Counted from the stretch's first letter, positions 43,732-52,366 are shown. The stretch: 64,000 bases of DNA from Paenibacillus foliorum (GCF_013141765.1 NZ_WHOD01000119.1:1-64000); one strand, 5' to 3'. Notes: a model not told the origin generated them from the letters alone. Program-made: numbers and translations.

Positions 43732-44761
43732 GGCTGATTTCTCCCGTACATTGGACTAGTTGTTGCAGCTTGGCCGCGGCTTTCCCCGAATCAATCACAT
43801 GAGCCGCATATTTAACACCCTCCTGAAGGGTAGCACTTATACCTGTTACATAGAAGCATGCGCCAGCGTTCGCCAGAACAATGTCACGGCATGCCCCTGG
43901 TTCACCGCGAAAAATATTACGAATAATTTCCGCATTTATAACAGGACCTCCGCCGACCACTTCCTTTATATCATAGGAACGCAGCCCGAGTAAATCAGGA
44001 GTCACATCATAAGTGGTAATCTCACCATTCTTTAACTCTGTCACCTGCGTTGCATCCGAGATGCTGATTTCATCTAAACCGTCATAACTCGCCACTACAA
44101 GCGATCTTTTTACATTCAATGCTTGCATGACATGAGCGATAGTTTCCGTCTTGCCGCGATCGAAAATTCCAAGCACTTGACGATCTGCGCCTGCAGGATT
44201 GGTTAACGGACCCAAGAGGTTGAATACGGTGCGTATACCAAGCTCCTTGCGGGGAGCAGCTGCGTGCTTCATCGATTGGTGATACAGCTGTGCGAACATA
44301 AAGCAGATACCTGCCTGCTCTAAACATTGTGCTGCCTGTTGGTTGTCAAGCGTAATATTAACTCCCAAAGCTTCTAACACATCAGCACTTCCGCTTTTGC
44401 TCGACATCGCGCGGTTGCCATGCTTAGCTACACGAATCCCCCCAGCAGCAGCCACAATAGCGGCTGTAGTGGAAATATTAAACGTGTCTGCACCATCTCC
44501 ACCGGTACCGCATGTATCAAGCAGATCGTTTTTCTCCGTTTGAACTAAATTTGCTTTTGCTCGCATAGCTTCGGCGAATCCAGTAATTTCCTCAATCGTT
44601 TCGCCCTTCATGCGAAGAACGGTTAGAAGACCACCGATTTGCGCCGGTGAAGCTAATCCGTCCATAATGCCGGACATCAATTCATTAGCTTCAGATCGTG
44701 TTAAATGCTGAGTTAAGATCACTTTTTGTATTGCCTGCTGTATTGATAATTTATTATCCAT
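43718..44761 (-). CDS. trpD: Anthranilate phosphoribosyltransferase
   Basis: The 347-residue enzyme adds PRPP to anthranilate. CGTGGDGADTFNISTTAAIVAAAGG (PRPP loop), KHGNRAMSSKSGSADVLEALG and FNLLGPLTNPA are diagnostic. The SD is GGGGAGG. A structured 132-bp gap separates it from trpE. Confidence 0.97.
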   Translation of the reverse strand: MDNKLSIQQAIQKVILTQHLTRSEANELMSGIMDGLASPAQIGGLLTVLRMKGETIEEITGFAEAMRAKANLVQTEKNDLLDTCGTGGDGADTFNISTTAAIVAAAGGIRVAKHGNRAMSSKSGSADVLEALGVNITLDNQQAAQCLEQAGICFMFAQLYHQSMKHAAAPRKELGIRTVFNLLGPLTNPAGADRQVLGIFDRGKTETIAHVMQALNVKRSLVVASYDGLDEISISDATQVTELKNGEITTYDVTPDLLGLRSYDIKEVVGGGPVINAEIIRNIFRGEPGACRDIVLANAGACFYVTGISATLQEGVKYAAHVIDSGKAAAKLQQLVQCTGEISHVSR

Positions 44762-44807
44762 TTATAACTGCCTCCCCATCCATATACTAAGCAGCTTTCA
44801 ATACTTA

Positions 44808-44881
44808 ATGAGCTTGTTTAAGGGGTCCCCATTGACCGTTTAAACGGATACTTACAGCCAGATACGGCTGTTAAAGCTCAT
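44808..44881. repeat. Nested palindromes in the trpE-trpD gap
   Basis: Outer arms ATGAGCTT (44808-44815) and AAGCTCAT (44874-44881) enclose the palindrome CCGTTTAAACGG (44836-44847) and the hairpin ACAGCC/GGCTGT (44854-44871). Together they could form a multi-branched RNA. No terminator U tract. Confidence 0.6.
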
Positions 44882-44893
44882 GAAGTGGTTCAT

Positions 44894-46435
44894 TTATTCG
44901 TAATAATCGTGGTTGATCACGGAATGAGCATATGATTTTCGAGCAAACACAGCCTCAGCGATGCGAATCGATTTAAGCATCCCTTTTGCTTTATTAACTG
45001 TTTCCTCGTATTCATTCTCTGGAATGGAATCCCACACAATCCCTGCACCTGCCTGAACATAGGCTTTACCATTTTTGAAAATGATAGTGCGGATCGTGAT
45101 GCATGTGTCCATGTTGCCCGAGAAACCTAAGTAACCGATAGCGCCGCCATACGCACCACGAAATTCATTTTCCAGCTCCGCAATAATCTGCATCGCTCTC
45201 AACTTAGGTGCTCCCGATACAGTCCCCGCAGGTAAGCAAGAAATAAAAGCATCGAAGAAATCTTTGTCTTTAGCGATCTTTCCCGTCACATTAGAAACAA
45301 TGTGCATAACATGGGAATATCGTTCGACCTGCATAAATGTATCGCAATGCACGCTTCCAAATTCGGAAACACGACCGATATCATTACGTCCCAAATCAAC
45401 TAGCATTAAATGTTCTGCTCGTTCTTTCTCATCAGCCAGCAGCTCTTGCTCATAAGCCTCATCCTGCTCAGGAGTTTTCCCGCGAGGTCTTGTCCCTGCA
45501 ATCGGTCGTGTGTCTACCTTCTCATCTTCCACCCGCACCAGCAGCTCAGGTGAAGTCCCCACGATTACTTCATCGTCCATTTTTAGACAATACATATAAG
45601 GTGAAGGGTTTAAGGTTCGCAAAATACGGTATACATGAAGTGGCGAAACATCTGTCTTGATCTCGAAACGCTGAGACAGCACTACTTGAAAAATATCGCC
45701 TGCACGAATGTATTCCTTAGCTTTTTCCACATTGCCAATGTATTGTTCCTTCGTCATATTCGATTGGATCTCACCAAGCTCTACATCCTCCGGTATTGGC
45801 TGCTGGGACATCGATAGACCAGGAAGCGGACGTTTCAAACGTTCTATCGTTTCATTGATTTTCTTGCAGGTTGCTTCATAAGCGGCCACTATATCTGCAT
45901 CCGTTCCATGCTGAGGAACATGCACATTAGCAATAACCTTTAGCTGCTGTTTAAAATGATCGAAAACAATAACCTGGTCGCAAAACATAAATTGAATGTC
46001 GTTCATCTCTAGATCATCAACTCGATGCGCCGGAAGCTTTTCGTAATATTGAAGCAGATCATAGCCAAAGAATCCTACCGCTCCACCCGTAAATCTCGGC
46101 AAATCAGGCAACGAAGGGCTCGAATAAGTACGTAAGCACCCTTTCAGCACTTCAATCGGCTTTTGTTTCGTAACTGTCTTCCCGTCTTGTCTCTCGATTG
46201 TAGTCACACCGTCTTTGGCTGTAATCATCAGAAATGGATCCGTACCAATAAAAGAATACCGAGCCCATTTTAATCCACCTTCTACACTTTCCAAAAGAAA
46301 CGCCCGTTTCTCCTGATAAAAGTGTTGAAATACCCGGATCGGAGTTTCAGTATCAGCCATAATGGAACGTACCACGGGAATTAAATTGTACTGCTTAGAC
46401 AGCCGAATGACTTCTTTAGCTTCCGGTGTGAACAT
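44894..46435 (-). CDS. trpE: Anthranilate synthase component I
   Basis: Start at the second ATG (MFTPEAKEV), where GGAG is 8 nt upstream. The 513-residue chorismate-binding enzyme has the tryptophan-feedback region LLESVEGG near residue 50, then IFQVVLSQRFE, GTSPELLVRVE, PIAGTRPRGKT, LVDLGRNDIGRVS and the C-terminal GAGIVWDSIPENEYEET. The glutaminase partner trpG is not in this operon, as in B. subtilis, where pabA serves both. First gene of the trp unit; expression should depend on the leader. Confidence 0.97.
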   Translation of the reverse strand: MFTPEAKEVIRLSKQYNLIPVVRSIMADTETPIRVFQHFYQEKRAFLLESVEGGLKWARYSFIGTDPFLMITAKDGVTTIERQDGKTVTKQKPIEVLKGCLRTYSSPSLPDLPRFTGGAVGFFGYDLLQYYEKLPAHRVDDLEMNDIQFMFCDQVIVFDHFKQQLKVIANVHVPQHGTDADIVAAYEATCKKINETIERLKRPLPGLSMSQQPIPEDVELGEIQSNMTKEQYIGNVEKAKEYIRAGDIFQVVLSQRFEIKTDVSPLHVYRILRTLNPSPYMYCLKMDDEVIVGTSPELLVRVEDEKVDTRPIAGTRPRGKTPEQDEAYEQELLADEKERAEHLMLVDLGRNDIGRVSEFGSVHCDTFMQVERYSHVMHIVSNVTGKIAKDKDFFDAFISCLPAGTVSGAPKLRAMQIIAELENEFRGAYGGAIGYLGFSGNMDTCITIRTIIFKNGKAYVQAGAGIVWDSIPENEYEETVNKAKGMLKSIRIAEAVFARKSYAHSVINHDYYE

Positions 46436-46489
46436 GTTCATTCTCCTCTCGTCCGTCCCCCATCCTAACTCTTCCCTAGGGAGAGCTCC

Positions 46490-46505
46490 GAGGGCTGCTG
46501 CCCTC
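46490..46505 (-). other. Hairpin in the trpE 5' untranslated region
   Basis: GAGGGC-4-GCCCTC is a perfect 6-bp GC-rich stem about 55 nt before trpE. Nearby CUCUCC could pair with the GGAGA of the SD. It may affect translation; this is weakly supported. Confidence 0.4.
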
Positions 46506-46572
46506 TGGACACCCTATGGTGACCGAGCTACGTTATATGGGGGATCGCTTTCGTCCCTATGGGGCTATATGA

Positions 46573-46606
46573 AATAAAAAAAACCTCTACGTCAAAGTAG
46601 AGGTGG
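46573..46606 (-). terminator. trp attenuator terminator
   Basis: CCTCTAC (46597-46603 side) and GTAGAGG form the stem, with AACC/GGTT extension, followed by a U-rich tract, upstream of trpE. The 5' arm CUCUAC is also complementary to GUAGAG at 46751-46756, giving an alternative antiterminator. Confidence 0.85.
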
Positions 46607-46621
46607 TTTCGCAGATGATCA

Positions 46622-46699
46622 TTACCGTACCGCAGCTCCCATTGCCAAAATAGCAATAATAAATAAAAGTGCTGGAACAACCCAACTTTTTGCGGGCAT
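46622..46699 (-). CDS. Possible 25-aa hydrophobic peptide in the trp leader
   Basis: ATG to TAA encodes MPAKSWVVPALLFIIAILAMG plus AAVR, a single membrane-spanning peptide with a short basic end, ending just before the attenuator terminator. There is one tryptophan codon (residue 6). No good SD precedes the ATG, so it may instead be chance or may start at an upstream TTG. Confidence 0.35.
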   Translation of the reverse strand: MPAKSWVVPALLFIIAILAMGAAVR

Positions 46700-46718
46700 G
46701 CACGGGAACGGTGTTTCA

Positions 46719-46780
46719 CTCGGCTCATCTCTGCTCAACTGTCTTGCTCACTCTACTCATCTCAACTGATCTTGCAACTC
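46719..46780 (-). promoter_or_regulatory. TRAP (MtrB) binding region of the trp leader
   Basis: The leader RNA has about twelve NAG triplets, mostly two nucleotides apart: AAG-CAG-GAG-GAG-GAG-GAG then AAG-CAG-GAG-GAG-GAG-GAG, eight of them GAG. TRAP binds 11 GAG/UAG triplets with 2-3 nt spacers. mtrB is present at 57161-57394. The region overlaps the antiterminator strand. Confidence 0.82.
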
Positions 46781-46789
46781 ACTACTGAT

Positions 46790-46819
46790 ACTATACTATT
46801 GCGTTTATGCTTTTGTCAA
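46790..46819 (-). promoter_or_regulatory. trp operon promoter inside the end of aroH
   Basis: TTGACA (46814-46819, within the last aroH codons), 18 bp, TATAGT (46790-46795) on the minus strand. Start near 46783 places the NAG repeats right at the RNA 5' end, as in the B. subtilis trp leader. Confidence 0.7.
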
Positions 46820-47182
46820 TTTCGATAAATCTGGACGTAAACGCATGGCTTCTTTCAAGTACACATGTACAATCTCATCCTGCTTTTTCTCTGTGTTAGT
46901 CATTACCATCAATCGGATACACAATGGCAAGCTGCCTGCAACTGGTACTTCCAAGGAACACATCAATGGAACCAACTCCCAACCAGCCATTGCACGAATG
47001 GCACGCGCTGGAAAAGTTGCTGTTAAGTCAGTTGTTACTGTAACGAACACACTCGCAATTTCATCAGGAATAATGCTATTCTCTGCAATAATATGATTCA
47101 GCAGCTCGGTCGTTGCTGTTAAAATCTCATTTTCCTCATTATGTTCTACTGTAGTTGCACCGCGAATTCCCCGAACAAACAT
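46805..47182 (-). CDS. aroH: Chorismate mutase, AroH class
   Basis: The 125-residue monofunctional trimeric enzyme turns chorismate into prephenate. VRGIRGATTVEHNEE with the active-site Arg, FVTVTTDLTATFPA and VPLMCSLEVPV mark the AroH fold. It starts 3 bp after aroB (SD AGGAGG) and its end contains the trp promoter. Confidence 0.97.
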   Translation of the reverse strand: MFVRGIRGATTVEHNEENEILTATTELLNHIIAENSIIPDEIASVFVTVTTDLTATFPARAIRAMAGWELVPLMCSLEVPVAGSLPLCIRLMVMTNTEKKQDEIVHVYLKEAMRLRPDLSKLTKA

Positions 47183-47185
47183 AAA

Positions 47186-48280
47186 CTAGACCTCCTGTTT
47201 CAGTTGCTCCACGACTTCTCTCACCCATGCCGCGGATACATTTTTGTTAATTTCTACTTTACCGATCTCAGTAGGGATAATATATATCATATTGCCTTCA
47301 CTGAACTTCTTGTCATGCATCATAGCATTCATAATCGCATCCGTGTCCAAATCTGCCGGTACGCTAACAGGCAGACCGAAAGCTTGCAGAATCCGTTTGG
47401 TTACGGTGTAAATATGCTCGGGGTGTCCAAGTCTGATAGCCAATTTGGCTGCTCCTACCATACCGATAGAAATGGCCTCGCCATGAAGCAGCTTGTTGTA
47501 TCCACTCACTGCCTCCAAAGCGTGTCCAATCGTATGACCCAGATTCAGGATAGCTCGAAGGCCATTTTCTTTTTCGTCTTGCGAAACCACTATTGATTTC
47601 ACCTTACAACCAAAGTATAACCCATACTGCAAAGCTTCTTGATCAAGTGATACTAGCTTCTGCGCATTTTCCTCCAGCCAAGCTGTAAACTCAGCATCCC
47701 AGATCAAGCCATGCTTGATCATCTCGGACAAGCCAGCCTTTACTTCACGGTCTGGTAACGTCCGGAGTGTAGCCGTATCATACAGCACCAGTTCCGGTTG
47801 GTGGAACGCACCGATAATGTTTTTGGCAAGCGGATGGTTCACTGCTACCTTGCCGCCAACACTACTGTCATGCGCCAGGATTGTAGTTGGAATTTGCACG
47901 AAGCGAATGCCCCTCATATAACTAGCCGCTACAAAGCCTGCAAGATCGCCTACCACGCCGCCACCTAATGCAACAACTGTCGATTTACGGTCAAGCCCTG
48001 CTTGAAGCGCTGCTGACACTACATCCTCCAGTACGCTAAGCGATTTGGACTTCTCGCCCGCCGAGACCGTATATGAGGTAGTAGTGTACCCAGCTTCCTC
48101 CAGCCTGCTAACAACATCGCCGAGATGATGCTCAGCAACATGAGAGTCAGTTACTATGAGGAGAGGTGAACCTTTCCCAATGCCGTGCTTGGCGAAAAGT
48201 TCGCCGATTTGCTGTAAGATGCCTTCCCCTATGTAAATAGGGTACGAACGCTCACCTAAATCAACTGTTAGTTCTTTCAT
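47186..48280 (-). CDS. aroB: 3-dehydroquinate synthase
   Basis: The 364-residue NAD/zinc enzyme is the second step of the shikimate pathway. Start at MKELTVDLGERSYPIYIGEGI, GGGGTG upstream. GGGVVGDLAGFVAASYMRGI, PTTILAHDSSVGGKVAVNH, EMIKHGLI and NLGHTIGHALE (zinc His) are present. Cotranscribed between aroC and aroH. Confidence 0.97.
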   Translation of the reverse strand: MKELTVDLGERSYPIYIGEGILQQIGELFAKHGIGKGSPLLIVTDSHVAEHHLGDVVSRLEEAGYTTTSYTVSAGEKSKSLSVLEDVVSAALQAGLDRKSTVVALGGGVVGDLAGFVAASYMRGIRFVQIPTTILAHDSSVGGKVAVNHPLAKNIIGAFHQPELVLYDTATLRTLPDREVKAGLSEMIKHGLIWDAEFTAWLEENAQKLVSLDQEALQYGLYFGCKVKSIVVSQDEKENGLRAILNLGHTIGHALEAVSGYNKLLHGEAISIGMVGAAKLAIRLGHPEHIYTVTKRILQAFGLPVSVPADLDTDAIMNAMMHDKKFSEGNMIYIIPTEIGKVEINKNVSAAWVREVVEQLKQEV

Positions 48281-48308
48281 TCGTATCAGCACCCCATACC
48301 GTCCGAAA

Positions 48309-49472
48309 TTAGTAGTTCTTAATTTGCTCTAAATAACTATTGTAGTTATTCCGTATCTCTTCCAAAGAGTCTCCGCCAAACTTCTCAAGAAATGCATTAG
48401 CAACTTCCCAAGCAACGATATTCTCAAGGATTACGCCTGCAGCAGGCACAGCGCAAGTATCAGAACGTTCAACCTGTGCAGTAAAAGCTTCCTTCGAATC
48501 AATGTCAACGCTTTGCAGCGCTTTGTAAAGTGTAGAAATCGGCTTCATAACACCACGAACGACGATCGGCTCACCCGTTGTCATACCGCCTTCAAATCCG
48601 CCAGCTCGATTGGATGCACGATAAAAACCACGATCCTCTTCATACATAATTTCATCATGTACTTTAGAGCCTCTAAGCTTTGCCGCTTCAAATCCAATAC
48701 CGATTTCGCAGCCTTTAAATGCTTGGATGGACAGAACTGCTTGCGCTATACGACCGTCCAATTTGCGATCCCATTGCACATGGCTGCCGAGTCCAGTTGG
48801 CACGCCTTCAATTATACATTCTACTATTCCGCCCAGCGTGTCGCCTTCTTCCTTAGCGGCATCGATAGCAGCGATCATCTTGGCTTCCGCATTCTTGTCA
48901 ACTACCCGTACCTCTGATTCCTCAGTAATGCGAATTAGCTCATCAATCGGAAGCTCTTGCCGTTCCACTTCCACTTCACCAATACGGATTACTTGACCTG
49001 CAACTTTAATACCGAATGCTGCCAGCAGCTGGCGCGCTACCGCACCTGTTGCTACACGCATCGTTGTTTCTCTCGCACTTGAGCGCTCCAAAATGTTGCG
49101 CAGATCCCTTTGATTGTATTTCAAGCCGCCATTCAAATCCGCATGACCTGGACGCGGGCGGTTTACTCTCCGTTTGGTTTCATCATTGCCTTCGATAGGC
49201 TCAATATTCATAACAGACGTCCAATGCTTCCAGTCATTATTTTCAACAACCAAAGCAATCGGTGCACCTGTTGTTTTACCGTGTCTTACTCCACCTACAA
49301 TGTTAGCGGTGTCTTTCTCAATTTGCATCCGTCTTCCACGGCCATAGCCTTTTTGACGGCGACCCAATTGAAAGTTAACTTCCTCAAAATCAATGGTTAC
49401 ATTGCTCGGAAACCCTTCAATGATCCCAGTTAGCTGTGGACCATGTGTTTCCCCTGCCGTTAAATATCTCAC
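48309..49472 (-). CDS. aroC: Chorismate synthase
   Basis: A GTG start at 49472 (encoding MRYLTAGETHGPQL) follows AAAGGGGA by 9 nt; an ATG six codons upstream overlaps that SD. The 387-residue FMN-dependent enzyme has GETHGPQLTGIIEG, RRQKGYGRGRRMQIEKD, RPRPGHADLNGGLKY, RSSARETTMRVA and RAGGFEGGMTTGEPI. It supplies chorismate to trp, tyr, phe and menaquinone. In B. subtilis it is named aroF. A consensus promoter lies about 120 bp upstream. Confidence 0.97.
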   Translation of the reverse strand: MRYLTAGETHGPQLTGIIEGFPSNVTIDFEEVNFQLGRRQKGYGRGRRMQIEKDTANIVGGVRHGKTTGAPIALVVENNDWKHWTSVMNIEPIEGNDETKRRVNRPRPGHADLNGGLKYNQRDLRNILERSSARETTMRVATGAVARQLLAAFGIKVAGQVIRIGEVEVERQELPIDELIRITEESEVRVVDKNAEAKMIAAIDAAKEEGDTLGGIVECIIEGVPTGLGSHVQWDRKLDGRIAQAVLSIQAFKGCEIGIGFEAAKLRGSKVHDEIMYEEDRGFYRASNRAGGFEGGMTTGEPIVVRGVMKPISTLYKALQSVDIDSKEAFTAQVERSDTCAVPAAGVILENIVAWEVANAFLEKFGGDSLEEIRNNYNSYLEQIKNY

Positions 49473-49592
49473 GTGTTTGTCCCCTTTCATCCTATCCCAA
49501 AACACAGCTGACTGCTGCAAGCACATTCCGTTTGCGTTGTCTAAAAAACATTTACGCACTTTAACGCTTTTATGTACTCAATTCATGTGCTA

Positions 49593-49621
49593 ATTATAGT
49601 ATAGGTGTCACCGTTTGACAA
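49593..49621 (-). promoter_or_regulatory. Sigma-A promoter of aroC-aroB-aroH
   Basis: On the minus strand TTGTCA (49616-49621), 17 bp, TATAAT (49593-49598), giving a 5' UTR of about 110 nt before the GTG of aroC. Confidence 0.7.
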
Positions 49622-49751
49622 GAAAATGCCCAACAATTAACGTCATATATTCCCAATAATCCAAAGTTAACACCATTCGAATCCTTAAAGGAAGAAGATG
49701 TTCGTTATGTATGTACTATGCTGGTCTATAAACTTATAGCTTATTCCAACA

Positions 49752-49800
49752 AAAAAAAGAGGCATCCTGACAACTTTGGAAGCTGCTCGGGTGCATCTCT
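49752..49800 (-). terminator. Terminator of the 56-aa gene
   Basis: Imperfect stem built from AGAG/CTCT, GCA/TGC and CC/GG steps with a large loop, followed by eight U on the minus strand. It separates the small gene from the aroC promoter. Confidence 0.55.
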
Positions 49801-49828
49801 ACGAGTTTCTTTCAGTTTCAATTGATCT

Positions 49829-49999
49829 TTATCCATTGACCGAATGCTTCTTAGCTGCACGAGACTTATTATTCGGCTCCGGCTCCGGATCATCTACCAG
49901 ACCTATAACCTGCAGCGAATCAACACCTAGAATCTGAGCGCATTCCTGTATCGTAATAAAACCTCTTCTGTAAGCCATGATCACTTTCCTTTTGTCCAT
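49829..49999 (-). CDS. Small 56-aa protein with HTH-like segment
   Basis: A complete short frame with a near-perfect SD (AGGAGG, then 7 nt, then ATG). It encodes 56 residues: a basic start MDKRKVIMAYRRG, a segment FITIQECAQILGVDSLQVIGL that resembles the helix-turn-helix of an excisionase or small regulator, an acidic DDPEPEP linker and a basic tail RAAKKHSVNG. I do not recognise a family. It has its own terminator and lies between cheR and aroC. Confidence 0.75.
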   Translation of the reverse strand: MDKRKVIMAYRRGFITIQECAQILGVDSLQVIGLVDDPEPEPNNKSRAAKKHSVNG

Positions 50000-50110
50000 C
50001 TGAGCTCCTCCTGATCATAAGCTGCCCTTCTGCTGCACAGACAGTAAGTTTAGTCTTATTTCGAATGGTACTAGTATGGGGAACAATGGAAATAATCATA
50101 CCTGCGAAGA

Positions 50111-50890
50111 CTACTCTTTTTTACGGTAAAAGAACGTTTCAGCCGTTTCCAGCTGGTATTGCCCCGGTGAGAAAATTTGCTCTGTACTGCCTACAAATAA
50201 GATGCCACCAGGCTTAAGGGCGTTTGCAAATTTTTGATAAAGCAGATGTTTGGCCTCTTCAGTAAAATAGATCATTACATTTCTGCATACAATCAGATCG
50301 AACTGAGTGTCAAATGTGTCTGTCAGCAAATTTTGCTTTTGAAAACGGATGCCCTTCTTCAATTCATCGGAAATGAGATAGGTCAGATTCTCCTGTTTAT
50401 AGTACTTTTTCAAATAGTTTGACGGTACGTCTCTGACAGAACGCTCCGAATAAATGCCATTCTTAGCTTTTGCCAATGCACCATCATCTATGTCAGTTGC
50501 CAATAATTGAGCATCCTTCAGCACGTTCAACTCAGATAAAATCATTGCGAGAGTGTATGGCTCCTCACCTGTTGAACAGGCTGCACTCCAACATTTCAGC
50601 TTCCTGTTTTTGCGCAGCATCTCTGGAAAAAAGGTTTGTTCCAGTACCTGCCATCGATTAGGATTACGCCAAAACTCAGAAACGTTAATCGTCATTCTAT
50701 CCAAAAACTCATAAAACAGTTCCTTGTCCTTAGTCATAGCATCGAAAAAGGAAACGAACGTGTTATAGCCTTTTTTCATCCTCAAAGTCGTAAGGCGCCT
50801 TTTCATTTGAGCTTCTTTATATTGTGAAAGATCAATGGATGTATAATCTTTAACCTTTTTAATAAATAATAGAAAATCCTGATCTTCCAT
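50111..50890 (-). CDS. cheR: Chemotaxis protein methyltransferase CheR
   Basis: The 259-residue SAM-dependent methyltransferase modifies glutamates of chemoreceptors. An N-terminal helical domain (YKEAQMKRRLTTLRMKKG) is followed by a Rossmann domain with WSAACSTGEEPYTLAM (SAM), ATDIDDGAL, and DLIVCRNVMIYF, then GGILFVGSTEQI. It lies in the B. subtilis position between ndk and aroC, apart from the inserted 56-aa gene. Confidence 0.95.
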   Translation of the reverse strand: MEDQDFLLFIKKVKDYTSIDLSQYKEAQMKRRLTTLRMKKGYNTFVSFFDAMTKDKELFYEFLDRMTINVSEFWRNPNRWQVLEQTFFPEMLRKNRKLKCWSAACSTGEEPYTLAMILSELNVLKDAQLLATDIDDGALAKAKNGIYSERSVRDVPSNYLKKYYKQENLTYLISDELKKGIRFQKQNLLTDTFDTQFDLIVCRNVMIYFTEEAKHLLYQKFANALKPGGILFVGSTEQIFSPGQYQLETAETFFYRKKE

Positions 50891-50905
50891 TCTCTTAACC
50901 CCGCC

Positions 50906-51349
50906 TTAAATCCACGTTTGTACAGCCTTGTTGTAGCTAATCAGTTCTTGCTCACTGAAAAAATTGGCTATTTCTCTTTGTGCGCTTGCCGGAGAATCCG
51001 ATCCATGTATCAAATTCAGATTAGTGTGGACAGCGTAGTCCCCCCGAATAGTTCCTGGTGCTGCATCCAGTGCACTTGTCTTTCCAATCATCGTACGAGA
51101 AAGCGTAATAATTTCGTCGCCCTGCCAAACCATAGCAAATACAGGGCCGGAAGTGATAAATGTAACCAGTCTTTCAAAAAAGTCTTTTCCCAGATGCTCT
51201 TGGTAGTGCAATTCCGCTTGCTGCCTCGATATTTGAACTAGCTTAGCTCCTACCAATTGAAATCCCTTTTGCTCAAACCGTTTAACAATTTCCCCAATCA
51301 AACCCCGTTGTACTCCATCAGGCTTAACCATTAAAAAAGTGCGTTCCAT
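50906..51349 (-). CDS. ndk: Nucleoside diphosphate kinase
   Basis: The 147-residue enzyme equalises NTP pools. Start at MERTFLMVKPDGVQRG, GGGGGA 8 nt upstream. The phospho-histidine is in NLIHGSDS, with FFERLVTFITSGPVFAMVW and RTMIGKTSALDAAPGTIRGD. It lies between hepT and cheR, as in B. subtilis. Confidence 0.97.
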   Translation of the reverse strand: MERTFLMVKPDGVQRGLIGEIVKRFEQKGFQLVGAKLVQISRQQAELHYQEHLGKDFFERLVTFITSGPVFAMVWQGDEIITLSRTMIGKTSALDAAPGTIRGDYAVHTNLNLIHGSDSPASAQREIANFFSEQELISYNKAVQTWI

Positions 51350-51391
51350 CTTCAATTCCCCCTATTCCTTATTTTTATTTTATAAGAGCTG

Positions 51392-52366
51392 TTAGTAAGA
51401 CCTGTTGCCTATAAAGTGCGCGATACCGATAAAGTCTTTTTTTGCCTGGATATTTGGTAAAGGTTGCAGCGCGGTGATTGCTTTATCAATATAACGAGAG
51501 GCTAAATCCTCCGCTCTTTTTATTCCGCTGCTGTTACGGATTGAGCGCAGGAAATCACTGATGTCTGTTTGTCCATCAAATTGCTGAATGCGAGCGATCT
51601 CCTTCAACAAGCCGGACTTGAGTTCAATATCCTGAAGGGCAAAAATGACTGGAATGGATATATTACCTTGACGAATATCGCTCCCCGGAGGCTTGCCTAA
51701 TTCCTTCTCCGTTCCGCATAAGTCAAGTATATCATCTCGAACTTGAAACGCCATCCCCACATTATAACCGTATGTATATAAACATCTGGAGATTTCTTCA
51801 CTTGCCCCAGAGGCGATAGCCCCAAGCTGGCAGCTGATAGCAATAAGCAAAGCGGTCTTACGTTTAATTCTAAGCAAATAATCGCGCACCGTTTGATCTG
51901 AATTGAAGAAGAAACGTATTTGCTCCATTTCACCGATACTCATTTCCACGATGGCCTTCGACATAATCTGATGGATCACTGGATTTGGCAGCTGCGTAAC
52001 TACACTAAGAGCTTTAGCAAAAATATAGTCTCCCGTGTACATGGCAATCTTGTTGTCCCACTTGGACTTCACTGTAAGCTGCCCTCTCCGCGTAGTTGCA
52101 TCATCAATAACATCATCGTGAACTAACGAGGCCATATGGATAAGCTCTAAGGATACAGCCACATGCTTGATACGTTCCAGGTCATATGTACCGAATTTCG
52201 CACCAAGCAGCACATATACAGGACGAATTCTCTTTCCGCCTGCCTTCAACAGATGAAGCGATGCTTCTCGCAGTAGAGCATTGTCATTATCTATGCAGCG
52301 TTCCAGCTCTTTTTCTATATAGGAAATATCTTTTTTCAATTTTGCGTATAAATCAATAAGCTTCAT
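51392..52366 (-). CDS. hepT: Heptaprenyl diphosphate synthase component II
   Basis: A 324-residue all-helical prenyltransferase with GGKRIRP, the first Asp-rich motif LVHDDVIDD and the second FQVRDDILD. It makes the C35 side chain of menaquinone-7 together with the small subunit encoded by hepS. Its ATG overlaps the mqnA stop by 4 bp. Confidence 0.95.
   Translation of the reverse strand: MKLIDLYAKLKKDISYIEKELERCIDNDNALLREASLHLLKAGGKRIRPVYVLLGAKFGTYDLERIKHVAVSLELIHMASLVHDDVIDDATTRRGQLTVKSKWDNKIAMYTGDYIFAKALSVVTQLPNPVIHQIMSKAIVEMSIGEMEQIRFFFNSDQTVRDYLLRIKRKTALLIAISCQLGAIASGASEEISRCLYTYGYNVGMAFQVRDDILDLCGTEKELGKPPGSDIRQGNISIPVIFALQDIELKSGLLKEIARIQQFDGQTDISDFLRSIRNSSGIKRAEDLASRYIDKAITALQPLPNIQAKKDFIGIAHFIGNRSY

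Noticed and set aside
46528..46728. A 66-aa frame in the trp leader containing the series W-Q-W, like a classical Trp leader peptide
   Set aside because: It has no SD, starts inside the NAG repeats and runs through the terminator stem. The TRAP site and mtrB explain control without it.
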